Source: JAFLCL01 sp964502175 (GTDB taxonomy: Bacteria; Myxococcota_A; Polyangia; Polyangiales; Sandaracinaceae). Taken from it: a DNA stretch of 64,000 nucleotides. The position numbers were made by a program, and so were the translations under genes. This document shows, one piece after another, positions 36,696 through 45,935 of this stretch. Location: positions 29,033 through 93,032 of the forward strand of contig CAZCVE010000039.1 in NCBI GenBank assembly GCA_964502175.1. The letters are read 5' to 3'. Numbering within the stretch: position 1 is the first letter of the stretch; each line of letters opens with the position of its first letter. A model generated the notes under the pieces. That model had not been told where the DNA came from, made no database searches, and saw nothing but the letters and a program-made list of their open reading frames with translations.

Positions 36696-38927
36696 TCAGG
36701 GGTCCGTGTCGAACACGAGGTGGAGCGCCTCGAGCAACACCGCGCGCCGGCGGTCGGCGGTCACCGCGTCGAGCCGATCGATACGCTCCGAGATCCGCTC
36801 GATCGCGTCCTCGTCTTCGTCGCGCCTCGCGATCCAGAGGTCTGCGTAGGCATCGTCTCGAACGCGCTCGAGCCGGACCTGCGGCCCCGCGAGGCGCCGG
36901 AGCCGATGCGTGGCCCACACCAACACGTCGGCCTCGTGCGTGCGCGCGAGGCGGAGCGCGAGACCGTCGGGCAGCAGCGCTCGGAGCGCGCGCGCGTCGC
37001 CTGCGATCGCCGCGCGCTCGAGCGGCGTCTCGGGAGCTTCGTCGCCGAGGTCGGGCTCTTCGCTACGTACGCAGCCTGCGGCGCAGAGCTCGTCCTCGCC
37101 GAGGTAGGTGAGCTCGAGCGGCGGGCGCAGCCACCGCGTCGCGTCGCGCAGCGTCTCGAGGCTCGGGGCATCGCGGAACGCCAGCTGCTGCGCGAGCGAG
37201 CTGTCGGCTGGCGTGCGCCCTCCCTGATCGATCGCAGGGAGCGACATGCGCTCGTCTCCGCGCGAGACGCACAGCTCGGAGGGCGGCGTCATCTCGCCCG
37301 TGCGCGCGTAGCGGTGCACCGCCTCGGCGCGCTCGAGCGGACAGCGCGTCGTGTCGAGCGTGGGCCCCTCGCCCTCGCGCGCGGCGGCGAGCGCGGCTCG
37401 GACGAGACCGTTCCATCGCGGCCACTCGCCGTGCACCACCGCGCCGAGGCTCGTCCACGACGAGGGCGCGCCGAGAGCGAGCGTCCAGAGCCCTTCGTGC
37501 GTCGCGTACGCCGCCGCGGCGCCGACCCAGCGGAGCTCACCGACGTCGTCGTCCCACCACACGCTCGGCGCCACGTCCTCGAGCTCGTCGCGCAGCAGCG
37601 CGCATGCGTGCGTCTCGTCTCGCGGCATGCGTCCACCCGCGCCGTGCGTGATCGTGAGCGCCGCGGTGAGGCACGCGACGCCGCGCGCGGGCGGCTCGCT
37701 CGATCGACGCGAGAGCGTCGGTCGCACGCGCACCTCGAGCTCGCGCGCGGCCTCGTCGTAGCGACCGGCCTCGATCAAGAGCTGCGCGCGAAAGGCCACC
37801 GCCGCGGCGCGATCTTCACGCGGGCGCGGCACCGCGAGCGCGTCGTCGGCGTTGCGATCGATCCACGAGAGCGCGGTCTCGATCTCCCCGTCCATGCGCT
37901 CGAGCTCCGCGCGCGCGACGAGCACGGCCGGCCCGAGGTTGCACTGCGCGGTGTACGCGCGACCGAGCTCGAACGCGCCGTGGCTCGCGAACACCGAGAT
38001 CGCCCCCGCGCAGTCGCCACGCCGCGCGTGCGCGTCGGCCGTCATCGCCAAGAGCGCCGGGTTCGTGTGCCCCCGCGCGAGCAGGCGATCGAACGCGCGC
38101 AGCGCATCGTCGGGCCGATGCCCGAGGAGCGCCACGCGGTGCGACCACGTCAGCGGCAGCTCGTCAGCGGGCGCGTCACGCGGCGCGGCGTCCGTGAGCT
38201 CGGCGCGCACGCGAGCACCGAGCGAGATCGCCACGACCTGTCCCAGACCGAGCGCGAGCGCGAGCGTGAGCAGCCCGATCACCGCACCGCCTCGCGCCAA
38301 CGAACGGACCGAAGGCCGCGTCGCCGCCAGGCGCGGCGGTGCATCGCCCGGCGCCACGAGCACGAAGCCGCCGCCTCGATAGCCGCTCTCTTCGCGCTCG
38401 AGCCGCGCGCGCACGGTGACGTGCATGCCGCGGACGACGACGTGCTCGAAGAGCGCCGTCGTCTTGCGATCTTCGGACGCGAGCGCCTCGAGCGCCTTGC
38501 CGCCGAGCGCGACCGGGTCCGAGCCCGAGAGCACCTCCACTTCGGACGTGATGCGGAGGTGTCGACCGTCGACGACGAGGCCGAGGTCACGGCCGCGCCG
38601 CGCGACGAGCTCGCCGTCGTTCCCGGCCGAGTCCGTCGGCAGCCGCACGCTCGCGGCGAGCACCTCGTCGCCGCGCACCTCGTCGTCGCGCTTGGGGCGC
38701 GAGAAGCGCTCGACCTGCGCGCCCTCGCGCAGCGTGCCCTCGAGCACCACGGTCTTGCCGACCTCGGAGTCGTCGCTCAGCCGATCGATGGGGCCGAACC
38801 GCGTGATCAGCGTCGCGCGTCGCGCTCGCACGCGCGACGCGATCCACGCGCACAGCACCCCCAGCGCGACGAGCACCGCGAGGCCGACACCGACGAGCTC
38901 ACCGCTACGGACGAGAAGAGCGTCCAC
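36696..38927 (-). CDS. large membrane protein of unknown function
   Basis: This 743-residue protein has an N-terminal membrane helix (ELVGVGLAVLVALGVLCAWI), a cytoplasmic or periplasmic beta-rich part (TVVLEGTLREGAQVERFSRP to VVVRGMHVTVRARLE), and a second helix near residue 220 (AVIGLLTLALALGLGQVVAI). About 500 residues of helical, tetratricopeptide-like sequence follow (for example HRPDDALRAFDRLLARGHTN and LLIEAGRYDEAARELE). No catalytic signature is visible. The start is a GTG. It is convergent with the TetR gene and divergent from the MopE-like lipoprotein gene. Confidence 0.75.
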   Translation of the reverse strand: MDALLVRSGELVGVGLAVLVALGVLCAWIASRVRARRATLITRFGPIDRLSDDSEVGKTVVLEGTLREGAQVERFSRPKRDDEVRGDEVLAASVRLPTDSAGNDGELVARRGRDLGLVVDGRHLRITSEVEVLSGSDPVALGGKALEALASEDRKTTALFEHVVVRGMHVTVRARLEREESGYRGGGFVLVAPGDAPPRLAATRPSVRSLARGGAVIGLLTLALALGLGQVVAISLGARVRAELTDAAPRDAPADELPLTWSHRVALLGHRPDDALRAFDRLLARGHTNPALLAMTADAHARRGDCAGAISVFASHGAFELGRAYTAQCNLGPAVLVARAELERMDGEIETALSWIDRNADDALAVPRPREDRAAAVAFRAQLLIEAGRYDEAARELEVRVRPTLSRRSSEPPARGVACLTAALTITHGAGGRMPRDETHACALLRDELEDVAPSVWWDDDVGELRWVGAAAAYATHEGLWTLALGAPSSWTSLGAVVHGEWPRWNGLVRAALAAAREGEGPTLDTTRCPLERAEAVHRYARTGEMTPPSELCVSRGDERMSLPAIDQGGRTPADSSLAQQLAFRDAPSLETLRDATRWLRPPLELTYLGEDELCAAGCVRSEEPDLGDEAPETPLERAAIAGDARALRALLPDGLALRLARTHEADVLVWATHRLRRLAGPQVRLERVRDDAYADLWIARRDEDEDAIERISERIDRLDAVTADRRRAVLLEALHLVFDTDP

Positions 38928-39001
38928 GCAGCGGGAGGATAGCCGTTCGCGCCCGGGCGCTGTCTGCCTGCATCGGGCGCGCTGCTGTACTCTGGTCGTC
39001 G

Positions 39002-40669
39002 ATGTCGCGTCGCGCGCAGCTCGTCGTGGCGATCGCCGTCCTCCTCGCGGGGTGTGGCCGTGTGCGCTTCACCGCATCGGACGCGGGCGCGAACGATGCG
39101 CCCGTCGCGGCGCTCGACGCGGTCGGCGCGGTCGGTCCCGACGCGTGGTCCCTCGATGCGTTCTCTCCCGCCGAGACTCCAGACGCGTCGACTCCGGACC
39201 TCGACGCGTTCGCCCGCGACGCGTTCGCGCCCGACGCTCGGATGCCCGACGCCCGCGTGCCCGACGCGGGTCCGCCCGACACGGGTCCGTGCGCGCTCGC
39301 CTCGCTCCATCCCGATCGCGACGGGGACGGCTTCGGCGATCCGCGGCAGCACTTCGATCGCTGCCCCGGCACGCCAGGCTTCGTGATCGACGGCACGGAC
39401 TGCGACGACACGAGCGCGGCGAGCCGCCCCGGAGGCACGGAGATCTGCGACTGCCGCGACGACGACTGCAACGGCAGCGTCGACGAGCTGCCGAGCTGCC
39501 TCGCGGCGAGCCACGTCGTGTGGGCGCGCGGCTACGGCGGTCCGAGCTCGGACGGACCGTGGCAGCTCGCGTCCGACGACGTCGGTCTGCATGTCGTCGG
39601 ACAGAGCTGGATGGGCGGCTTCGAGATCCTGCCGGGCGAGCGCACCGCGGGCTTCGAGCTCTACGAGGCGCGCTTCGACGCGCGCACCGGCCTCGGCATC
39701 TGGGGACGCGGCGCGATCTCGCCCGGCGACTATCCGATCGGCGTCGGGCTCTTCGGCGATCGGCTCTACACGCTGCTCGGCAGCCCGATCCGCCTCGAGG
39801 TGAGCGGCGCCGATCGTGTGGGTCCCGTCGTGCGACACGCCTCGAGCGGAACGGGGTTCTACGGCGGCTCGTACGAGCGCCTCGCGGTCGCGGGCGACAC
39901 GGGCGTCGCGTTCATCCACACGGGCTTCGAAGGCAGCGTCAACGTCGGCCGAGGCAGCGTCGGCTCGCGCGGCATGAGCGACACGACGCTCTACCGTGTC
40001 GCCGTCGACGGCTCGGTCGCGTGGCAGCGCACGTTCGGCACGGCGCGCGGCGAGAACGAGCGCGGCATCGTGACGTCGGCCTCGGGTCACCGCGTGGCGG
40101 TCGCGATCTACGCCGACTCGCCCATCGACATGGGCGGCGGCTCGATCCCCGGCACCGACCCGTGGGTCTACGCGATCTACGACGGCGCCACGGGCAACCA
40201 CCTCGCGTCCGCTCGCGACCCGAACATCGAGTTCTCGATGGTCTTCGGGAACGACGGCACGCTCTTCATCGGCCGCGTCACGAACGAGATCGAGATCCGC
40301 AATCCAGACGGCACGCTCCGCGAGCGACGCCCCGTCCCCTCGTATCCAGTGCGGCTCGCGATGACCAACGACGGCGATCTCGTCGTCTCGTACACCATCG
40401 ACAGGGCGACCCTCATCGACGGCACGATGTACGTCCCCGCCGATACCCAAGACGGCTTGATCGTGCGCTACGTCGGCACGAGCGAGAGCGTGCGCTGGGC
40501 CCAGCAGCTCGACAGCCCCGTGAACGTGCTCGTCGCCGGTCCGTCGGGCGATCTCTACGGCGTCGGAGGGCTGCCCGTCAGCGAGCCCGCGACCGAGTGC
40601 GGGGGCATCAGCGCGCCCGGCGGCGGTGACGCTGGCGACGCCGACATCGTCCTCTTCCGCCTGAGGTGA
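39002..40669 (+). CDS. MopE-like lipoprotein with beta-propeller-like C-terminus
   Basis: This 555-residue protein has a lipoprotein signal ending in AVLLAGCGRV and an Asp/Pro/Ala linker (ARMPDARVPDAGPPDTG). A calcium/metal-binding style segment follows (HPDRDGDGFGDP, then DGTDCDDTSAASRPGGTEIC and DCRDDDCNGSVDELPSC), which matches the putative metal-binding motif of MopE proteins. The rest resembles SBBP-type beta-propeller sequence (VVWARGYGGPSSDGPWQLAS, VAWQRTFGTARGENERGIV, ESVRWAQQLDSPVNVLVAG). A surface role is likely. The function is unknown. Confidence 0.8.
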   Translation: MSRRAQLVVAIAVLLAGCGRVRFTASDAGANDAPVAALDAVGAVGPDAWSLDAFSPAETPDASTPDLDAFARDAFAPDARMPDARVPDAGPPDTGPCALASLHPDRDGDGFGDPRQHFDRCPGTPGFVIDGTDCDDTSAASRPGGTEICDCRDDDCNGSVDELPSCLAASHVVWARGYGGPSSDGPWQLASDDVGLHVVGQSWMGGFEILPGERTAGFELYEARFDARTGLGIWGRGAISPGDYPIGVGLFGDRLYTLLGSPIRLEVSGADRVGPVVRHASSGTGFYGGSYERLAVAGDTGVAFIHTGFEGSVNVGRGSVGSRGMSDTTLYRVAVDGSVAWQRTFGTARGENERGIVTSASGHRVAVAIYADSPIDMGGGSIPGTDPWVYAIYDGATGNHLASARDPNIEFSMVFGNDGTLFIGRVTNEIEIRNPDGTLRERRPVPSYPVRLAMTNDGDLVVSYTIDRATLIDGTMYVPADTQDGLIVRYVGTSESVRWAQQLDSPVNVLVAGPSGDLYGVGGLPVSEPATECGGISAPGGGDAGDADIVLFRLR

Positions 40670-40673
40670 GCTC

Positions 40674-41611
40674 TCAAAACACCAGGGGGGCGCCGTTGTA
40701 GAGGCACGTGACGCGCACGCGCGGGTAGCGCTCGCGTGACTCGCGGCACACCTCGATCGCACGCGTGCGCGGGTAGAGCGAGGCATCGGGGCCGTTCACG
40801 CGGCGCGCGCCGTAGAAGAGCTCGAGGCCCACGCCGGGGAGGTCGCGGTAGGCGCCGATCGCCTCGCCCATCGGCGGCAAGAGACAGCGCTCGGCCTGCG
40901 CGAGCTCGGCCTCCGTGGAGGGCGTCCACGTCGTGCGCACGTTCGGCAGCGCGCGCGGTGACAGCGCGAGCGCGGCGATCTCGATCGGCAGAAAGCTTCC
41001 TGGATCCGCGCTCGTCGCGATGCCCGAGGAGTGATGCGCGCGGTCGTAGCTCATGAGGCTCGGGTTCCGCCGCCGCCGGTGATCGGCGTCGACGACGCGT
41101 AGAGCACGACGAACACGTGGTGGCTCGCGTACCGATCGGTGCGCGCCCATGCGAAGAGCTCGCTCGTGATCGCGTTCGCGCGCGTGCCCGCGTCGGCCTC
41201 GTACTCCGCGGCCGTGTGTTCCCCGCGCACGATCGGCAGCGGCGTGCTCGCCGCGGCGAACGTGGTGCCGAGCAGCGCGCGGTAGTGCTGCTGCGCGATC
41301 GCGACGTGCGCGCGCATCGCAGCGTCGGCCTCGGTCCACCGCGCGTACGAGCCATCGCTCGGCACGAAGAGCACGGGCGTGATCACGATCGGCGCGCCGC
41401 CCGGAAGCCGCGGCACACGATCCGCGAGCGAAGGCACCACCACGGCGCGCGCCGCGCGACCTCGCGCCGTTCGTGTCCGCGCGCGAGGCGGCGTCGCGTG
41501 GGCGACGCTCCAGGTGGTCATCGCGACGAGGAGCGCGAGCGCGGTGAGCACGAGTCCGCGATGCGCCTGGTTCGTCGGCATGACGACCAGACGCGACAGC
41601 GCGTCGGACAT
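40674..41611 (-). pseudogene. secreted protein gene split by a -1/+1 frameshift
   Basis: Two overlapping minus-strand frames make one sensible protein of about 312 residues. The first part starts at an ATG preceded by AAGGGAG, has a signal peptide (VLTALALLVAMTTWSVAHA) and runs to VFVVLYASSTPITGGG. The continuation, NPSLMSYDRAHHSSG to VRVTCLYNGAPLVF, is in another frame. Removing one base in the GGC-rich run at about 41065-41080 joins them as ITGGGNPSLMSYDRAH. The function is not recognised. It may be a real mutation or a base-calling error in a GC run. Confidence 0.65.
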
Positions 41612-41665
41612 TTGCTCCCTTCACCCAACCTTACAGTCGCGCGTCCGAGGCGAGCGTCTGGACGA

Positions 41666-43615
41666 TCACTCCACGTGCTGCACGCAGAGGTTGTCGATGC
41701 AGGCGAGCAGATCGCCCGCGCAGCAGTCGGACGTCTCCTCGCACGACTCGCCCTCGATGCGGCACTCGAGGTCGGTCGAGCACACGCCCTCGCTGCCGCC
41801 GGGCGGGATGCGGCAGTAGCCGCTGCAGCACTCGACGTCGACGGTGCACGTCTGGCCCGGATCGCGGCACTCGCGCCGCGACCAGTACGCCGAGAGGTTC
41901 TGATCGCTCGTGCTCTGTCCGATGAGCCAGTACGGCGGCTCGGACGGATCCTCGCCCGGATCCCACTCCGTGCGGATCGCGCTCACCCACACGTAGGGGC
42001 CTGCGCCGCCGGGCGCGTAGGTGCGGTTCGAGTGGTAGCCGAGCCAGTAGCGCCCATCGCCGACGAACGGCGAGAACACCGGGTGCGTCGCCATGCCGAC
42101 GAGCCCGCTGCCGAGGCGCTGCTGGCCGTCGATCGTGAGGCGATCGGCCGCGTCGATATGAACGCGCGCGACGGTGAGCACGCCCGTGATGCTGCCGTAC
42201 GCGAGCACCTCGCCATCGGGCGAGAACGTCGGGTACTGGAGATCGTCGCCGAGCATGAGGGTGCGAGGCTCGCCGAGCTCGATGAACGAGTCGTCGCGTC
42301 GGAACGAGACGGCCGCGAGCGAGCCCTGGCTGACCGGGCCCGTGAACTGCGCCTCCACGTAGACGAGCCAGCGACCGTCTGGCGAGAACGCCGGGTTGGC
42401 CGCGAGCGGGATCGAGCGGCTGAGCGGCAGCGGCGCGCCGGTCTCCAGATCGATCGCGACGAGGCCGCGATCCGTCGCGCCGATCGCCGTGCGCTCGTCG
42501 GGCGAGATCACGGCCGAGTACCACTGCTCCGCCGTCACGCGCCACGTGGTGGGAGGCGAGGAGCCGCTGAGATCGGTGGTGAGATCGTACGCGCGACCCT
42601 CGAAGCCGATGCCGCCCTCGACCGACGCGATCATGTGTCGGCCGCTCGGCGACACCGTGTGACAGCCGACGCAGCCGCCGGGGCTCGGCATGAAGTCGGT
42701 GCTGCGCGCTGCGCCGTCGTCGACGCGGAAGATGCGCGTCGCGCCCACGTTCCAATAGAACACCGAGCCGCTGAGCGCCGTGCGCGCGACGTGCACTTCG
42801 CTCTCGGTCGGCGCTCCGCGCTGCATCATCGTGCGATCGAAGCGCGTGAGCTCGATGCTCACAGGCTCGTCGATCTCCGTGCGGAGGACTCCGCGCCACG
42901 CGCCGAGCTCCGGCACGAAGCCGGGGACGCCCCAGTACGTGATGCGCGCGTACGGCTTCTCGATCGTGAGGCGATCGAGGTAGCGCACGCCGCCGTTGGC
43001 CCAGCTGAACGTCGGCGACGCGAGGTTCATCGGGATGCGCGCGTCTGCGAGCGGATAGCCGAGCGAGGGCGAGCGCACCTCATCCGACATCGGCGAGCCC
43101 TCGAGCGTCGTGATCTCTTCCGCGGTGATGCCGGTTCCGAGCACCGTCGTCTCGAGGCGCACGGTGAAGGTCTCGGTCTGCACGAAGCGTCGCTGCGTCC
43201 CGAGCGCCTGCAGGCGCACGCGCACCTCGCCGCCTGCCACGCCCGTGGGCACGAGCGTGGTGTCGCCCTCGAGCGTCGCGAGGCGACCCGGCGTCACCGT
43301 GAACGTCGCAGGCAGCCGCACCTCGGCCTCGCCCTCGCCGTAGCGAGCGCGGACCTCGAGCTCGATGCGCGGGATCACGCCGTCGCGGATCACGATCTCG
43401 CGCTCGAGCGGATAGAGCACGACGGTCTCGACGGCCGCATCGGAGCCACCATCGAAGTCGTTCGCGTCGCTTCCCGCGTCCGGCACGAACGCGTCGGTGA
43501 ACGCCTCGCGACGGCTGCCGCAGCCGCCCACACAGAGGAGGAGCGCGAGGCCGAGGAGGCCCAGAGAGGAAGCGAGCGGACGGAGCACAGGCGACGGAGC
43601 CGACGGCATGCCCAT
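41666..43615 (-). CDS. lipoprotein with one heme-c motif, PD40/TolB-like propeller and Cys-rich tail
   Basis: This protein is about 649 residues. The signal peptide ends in LLLCVGGCGS. Beta domains occupy residues 30-290. A CVGCH motif in MPSPGGCVGCHTVSPSGRHM (near residue 330) suggests a covalently bound heme. PD40/TolB-like blades follow (NPAFSPDGRWLVYVE, YPTFSPDGEVLAYGS, HPVFSPFVGDGRYWLGYH). The last 70 residues are Cys-rich (CRDPGQTCTVDVECCSGYC, CSTDLECRIEGESCEETSDC). Such mixtures occur in extracytoplasmic proteins of Sandaracinus-like bacteria. The role is unknown. An ATG two codons later is an alternative start. It is divergent from the cyclophilin gene. Confidence 0.8.
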   Translation of the reverse strand: MGMPSAPSPVLRPLASSLGLLGLALLLCVGGCGSRREAFTDAFVPDAGSDANDFDGGSDAAVETVVLYPLEREIVIRDGVIPRIELEVRARYGEGEAEVRLPATFTVTPGRLATLEGDTTLVPTGVAGGEVRVRLQALGTQRRFVQTETFTVRLETTVLGTGITAEEITTLEGSPMSDEVRSPSLGYPLADARIPMNLASPTFSWANGGVRYLDRLTIEKPYARITYWGVPGFVPELGAWRGVLRTEIDEPVSIELTRFDRTMMQRGAPTESEVHVARTALSGSVFYWNVGATRIFRVDDGAARSTDFMPSPGGCVGCHTVSPSGRHMIASVEGGIGFEGRAYDLTTDLSGSSPPTTWRVTAEQWYSAVISPDERTAIGATDRGLVAIDLETGAPLPLSRSIPLAANPAFSPDGRWLVYVEAQFTGPVSQGSLAAVSFRRDDSFIELGEPRTLMLGDDLQYPTFSPDGEVLAYGSITGVLTVARVHIDAADRLTIDGQQRLGSGLVGMATHPVFSPFVGDGRYWLGYHSNRTYAPGGAGPYVWVSAIRTEWDPGEDPSEPPYWLIGQSTSDQNLSAYWSRRECRDPGQTCTVDVECCSGYCRIPPGGSEGVCSTDLECRIEGESCEETSDCCAGDLLACIDNLCVQHVE

Positions 43616-43714
43616 TCGTGGACCGAAACCGTCCGATCCGTCACCTCTTCGTGCGTCGAACGCGTGAATCCTCGGGAAACCCCTCAGGAAACCCTGCGTG
43701 GTAGCGTCGCGGTC

Positions 43715-44443
43715 ATGCAGGGACGATCCGTGGTGAGACGTGCCGCGCTGAGCACGCTCCTCTTCTGCGCCGCGTGCGGCGGCCCGAGCGGCACCGACGC
43801 AGGCTCGGGCGGCAGCGCCGACGCCTTCGTCGCGCCGGGCACCGACGCGTTCGTCGCGCCGGGAAGCGACGCGGGAGGCCTCGAGATCCCTGCGGGCTGG
43901 ACACAGACGCCGTACCTCACGACCACGCCGCTGCGGACGTTCTCGATGCCCGACGACGTGCTCGAAGACGGCGTCGACTACGGCGCGCTCATCGTCACCG
44001 ACGCGGGCTCGATGGTGCTCGACCTCGCCGAAGACGAAGCCCCGCTCGCGGTCGGCTCGTTCGTCTTCCTCGCGCGCAACCACTTCTACGACGGCGTCCG
44101 CTTCCACCGCGTGATCGCCGGCTTCATGGCGCAGTCGGGCGATCCCAACTCCGTCTCCGGCGCGCCCAGCACGTGGGGCCTCGGCGGACCGGGCTACGCG
44201 TTCGCGAACGAGACGTCGTCGCTCCGCTACGACGCGCGCGGCGTGCTCGGCATGGCCAACGCGGGCCCCGACACGAACGGCTCGCAGTTCTTCATCACGT
44301 TCAGCGCGCAGCCCGGCCTCGACGGCGGCTACACGATCTTCGGCCGCCTCCTCGAGGGCGACGCCACGCTCGGCGCGATCGCGATCGGAGAGCCCCCCGC
44401 GGCCGCCACGCGCATGTCGACGATCGCCATCCTCCAGCGCTGA
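43715..44443 (+). CDS. peptidyl-prolyl cis-trans isomerase, cyclophilin type, lipoprotein
   Basis: This 242-residue protein has a lipoprotein signal ending LFCAACGGP and an Ala/Asp/Gly linker. A complete cyclophilin domain follows: APLAVGSFVFLARNHFYDG, FHRVIAGFMAQSGDP, GLGGPGYAFANE, GVLGMANAGPDTNGSQFFIT and YTIFGRLLEGDATL. The catalytic Arg of FHRV and the GSQFFIT strand are present. It should catalyse proline isomerisation in the periplasm or at the outer membrane. The upstream 100 bases contain a direct repeat of GGAAACCC before the start, which may be a regulatory site. Confidence 0.92.
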   Translation: MQGRSVVRRAALSTLLFCAACGGPSGTDAGSGGSADAFVAPGTDAFVAPGSDAGGLEIPAGWTQTPYLTTTPLRTFSMPDDVLEDGVDYGALIVTDAGSMVLDLAEDEAPLAVGSFVFLARNHFYDGVRFHRVIAGFMAQSGDPNSVSGAPSTWGLGGPGYAFANETSSLRYDARGVLGMANAGPDTNGSQFFITFSAQPGLDGGYTIFGRLLEGDATLGAIAIGEPPAAATRMSTIAILQR

Positions 44444-44526
44444 CTCCGCGCGTGCCGTCCAAATGGGGACGACCAATGGGGACAGTCCTTGGTGGTTCAG
44501 TTCCGGATTCGACGGGACCAGAGGTT

Positions 44527-44699
44527 CGCGTGGTCGACCATCTGCGTCCTCTCGATCGACAGTTCGCGCGGCGCCTCCGGCGTCTCCCCTCGCACCTGCC
44601 GGGCGCTTCGCGGAACGCCTCGCACCTGTTGTCGCTGCGCGTGAACCGAGACCGACTCACCTCGCGCGTCTCGCGGCATCGCCACGAATCGAAATGCTT
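44527..44699. repeat. dispersed repeat family, copy 1
   Basis: This block shares long runs with the block at 53738-53905. Shared pieces include GTGGTCGACCA, CTGCCGGGCGCTTCGCGGAAC, CTGCGCGTGA and GGCAT..CACGAA-like sequence in the same order and spacing. Both copies are non-coding and each is followed by the same GGTAGGGCGGGGGCTCGTC hairpin. It is probably a genome-wide family. Confidence 0.75.
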
Positions 44700-44757
44700 C
44701 GAGGCCGCCCAACACGGCTTCGATGTCGCGGTGGGCTGGTTTCCCAGGGTCGGGTAG

Positions 44758-44778
44758 GGCGGGGGCTCGTCCCCCGCC
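44758..44778. repeat. perfect 8-bp hairpin, GGCGGGGG/CCCCCGCC
   Basis: An eight-base perfect stem with the five-base loop CTCGT. The identical 21 bases recur at 54026-54046, each time at the right end of the dispersed repeat. No T-run follows, so it is not a canonical intrinsic terminator. Confidence 0.7.
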
Positions 44779-44880
44779 GACGAGCACCGAGGCCACGAAT
44801 CGGCCTGGGACTCCAACCCCACGGCTGCCGTCATCCACCGCAGCCCTCCCGCCGCCACCTCCCTGACCTGCCGCCGCGCA

Positions 44881-45059
44881 CCGGCAGCCTTGGCGACCGC
44901 GCCGGCAGGTCTTCCCGCCCGCGCCGGCAGGTCTCGACCCCCACGCCGGCAGCCCTGACGACCGCGCCGGCAGGCCTGCCGACCGCGCCGGCAGGCCTGA
45001 CGCAACGTGCCGGCAGCCTTGGGGAATCGCACGCCACGTATCGCGCCGGACGCCGGCAG
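44881..45059. repeat. helically phased CCGGCAG array
   Basis: CCGGCAG begins at 44881, 44902, 44924, 44946, 44967, 44988, 45010 and 45053, with one degenerate unit (ACGCCAC) in the expected slot near 45032. The spacings are 21, 22, 22, 21, 21 and 22 bases, which is about two helical turns, so all heptamers face the same side of the DNA. The sequence between heptamers is only loosely similar. It lies upstream of a hypothetical gene and the Septu-like operon. Confidence 0.8.
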
Positions 45060-45175
45060 CCCCGCCGTCGACGACCGACGCCGATCTCGGCCCGTTGACG
45101 TCGCTGCGCCGGTCGGGCGAACGTCGTCGCCTCTTCGTCGCGGGGGTGCCTCGACAGAGAGAAGAAGGAGAAGCG

Positions 45176-45904
45176 ATGGCGAACCCGAAGAAGCGCACGC
45201 TCACGTCCGCGGGCGTGACGCTCGAGACGCTCGAAGAGACGACGCGCCGCGCGCTCCACATGCTCGTCGCCCTCGCGACGGCGCCCGGCCCGTACGCGCT
45301 GATGTGCTCGCGCGGCTACGACGCCGAGGAGCACGCGCGCGGCTGGGCGCTGGTGCAGCGGCTCGTCGGAACACCGGCAGAGGATCGCCTCGACAAGAGC
45401 GCCGCCGCGCAGGCCGCCGCCGAGCTCAACGACGCAGACGGCGAGCTGATCGAGATGATCCGCACCTCGCTCACGCGTCACCCCGACGCCTGCGATCGCA
45501 TCCTCGCGGGCATCGTCCCGCAGGACGGCCCCGCGGCGGTCACGAACGTCGCGCTGATCGTCGCGCGCCTCGACGAAGAGTCGAAGACCGAAGAGGGCCG
45601 CGCCGCGATCGCGCGCCTCGCGAAGGCGAAGTTCGGCGAGAAGGAGCGCAAGCACCTCGCCGATCTCGTCGAGACGACGAAGCACGCGGAGGCCGCGAAG
45701 CCATCGTTCCGCGACAGCCAGGAGTACCTCGACCTGCTCTTCGAGCTCCGCGACTGGTACGTCGAGTGGTCGGGCATCGCGAAGCTGACGATCAAGCGCC
45801 GCGACTACCTGATCCGCCTCGGCCTCGCGACGAAGCGCGGCAAGGACGACCTCGACATCGAGGACCCGACGCCGTTCATCGACCCGACCGAGGAACCGCA
45901 GTGA
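45176..45904 (+). CDS. helical protein of unknown function
   Basis: This 242-residue protein is predicted to be almost entirely helical. It has no signal peptide, membrane segment or known motif. Segments such as LTSAGVTLETLEETTRRALH, LFELRDWYVEWSGIAKLTIK and RDYLIRLGLATKRGKDDLD can be seen. The ATG is preceded by GAAGGAG at good spacing, which fixes the start. It ends 31 bases before the AAA ATPase of the Septu-like operon and is read in the same direction. It is as GC-rich as the core genes, unlike the operon, so it may be a resident gene whose promoter region the phased array sits in. Confidence 0.65.
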   Translation: MANPKKRTLTSAGVTLETLEETTRRALHMLVALATAPGPYALMCSRGYDAEEHARGWALVQRLVGTPAEDRLDKSAAAQAAAELNDADGELIEMIRTSLTRHPDACDRILAGIVPQDGPAAVTNVALIVARLDEESKTEEGRAAIARLAKAKFGEKERKHLADLVETTKHAEAAKPSFRDSQEYLDLLFELRDWYVEWSGIAKLTIKRRDYLIRLGLATKRGKDDLDIEDPTPFIDPTEEPQ

Positions 45905-45935
45905 CGCCCACCTAGAGGTCCGGTAACGTGCGTCC

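Larger units (their letters stand above)
44444..45175. other. 732-base non-coding block with repeats
   Basis: No convincing gene is seen on either strand. The block holds, in order, a short repeated AATGGGGAC, one copy of a dispersed repeat family, a perfect hairpin, and a helically phased CCGGCAG array that ends about 115 bases before the next gene. These are listed separately. Confidence 0.7.

Noticed and set aside
41117..44443. A 1,108-codon plus-strand frame across the PD40 lipoprotein region
   Set aside because: It is Arg/Ala-rich low-complexity sequence until the cyclophilin start at 43715, so only the end is real.
44758..44778. Intrinsic terminator
   Set aside because: The hairpin has no T-run on either side and recurs as part of a dispersed repeat.
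44881..45059. CRISPR array
   Set aside because: The conserved unit is only seven bases at 21-22 base spacing, and the sequence between units is too short and too similar to be spacers. No cas gene is nearby.
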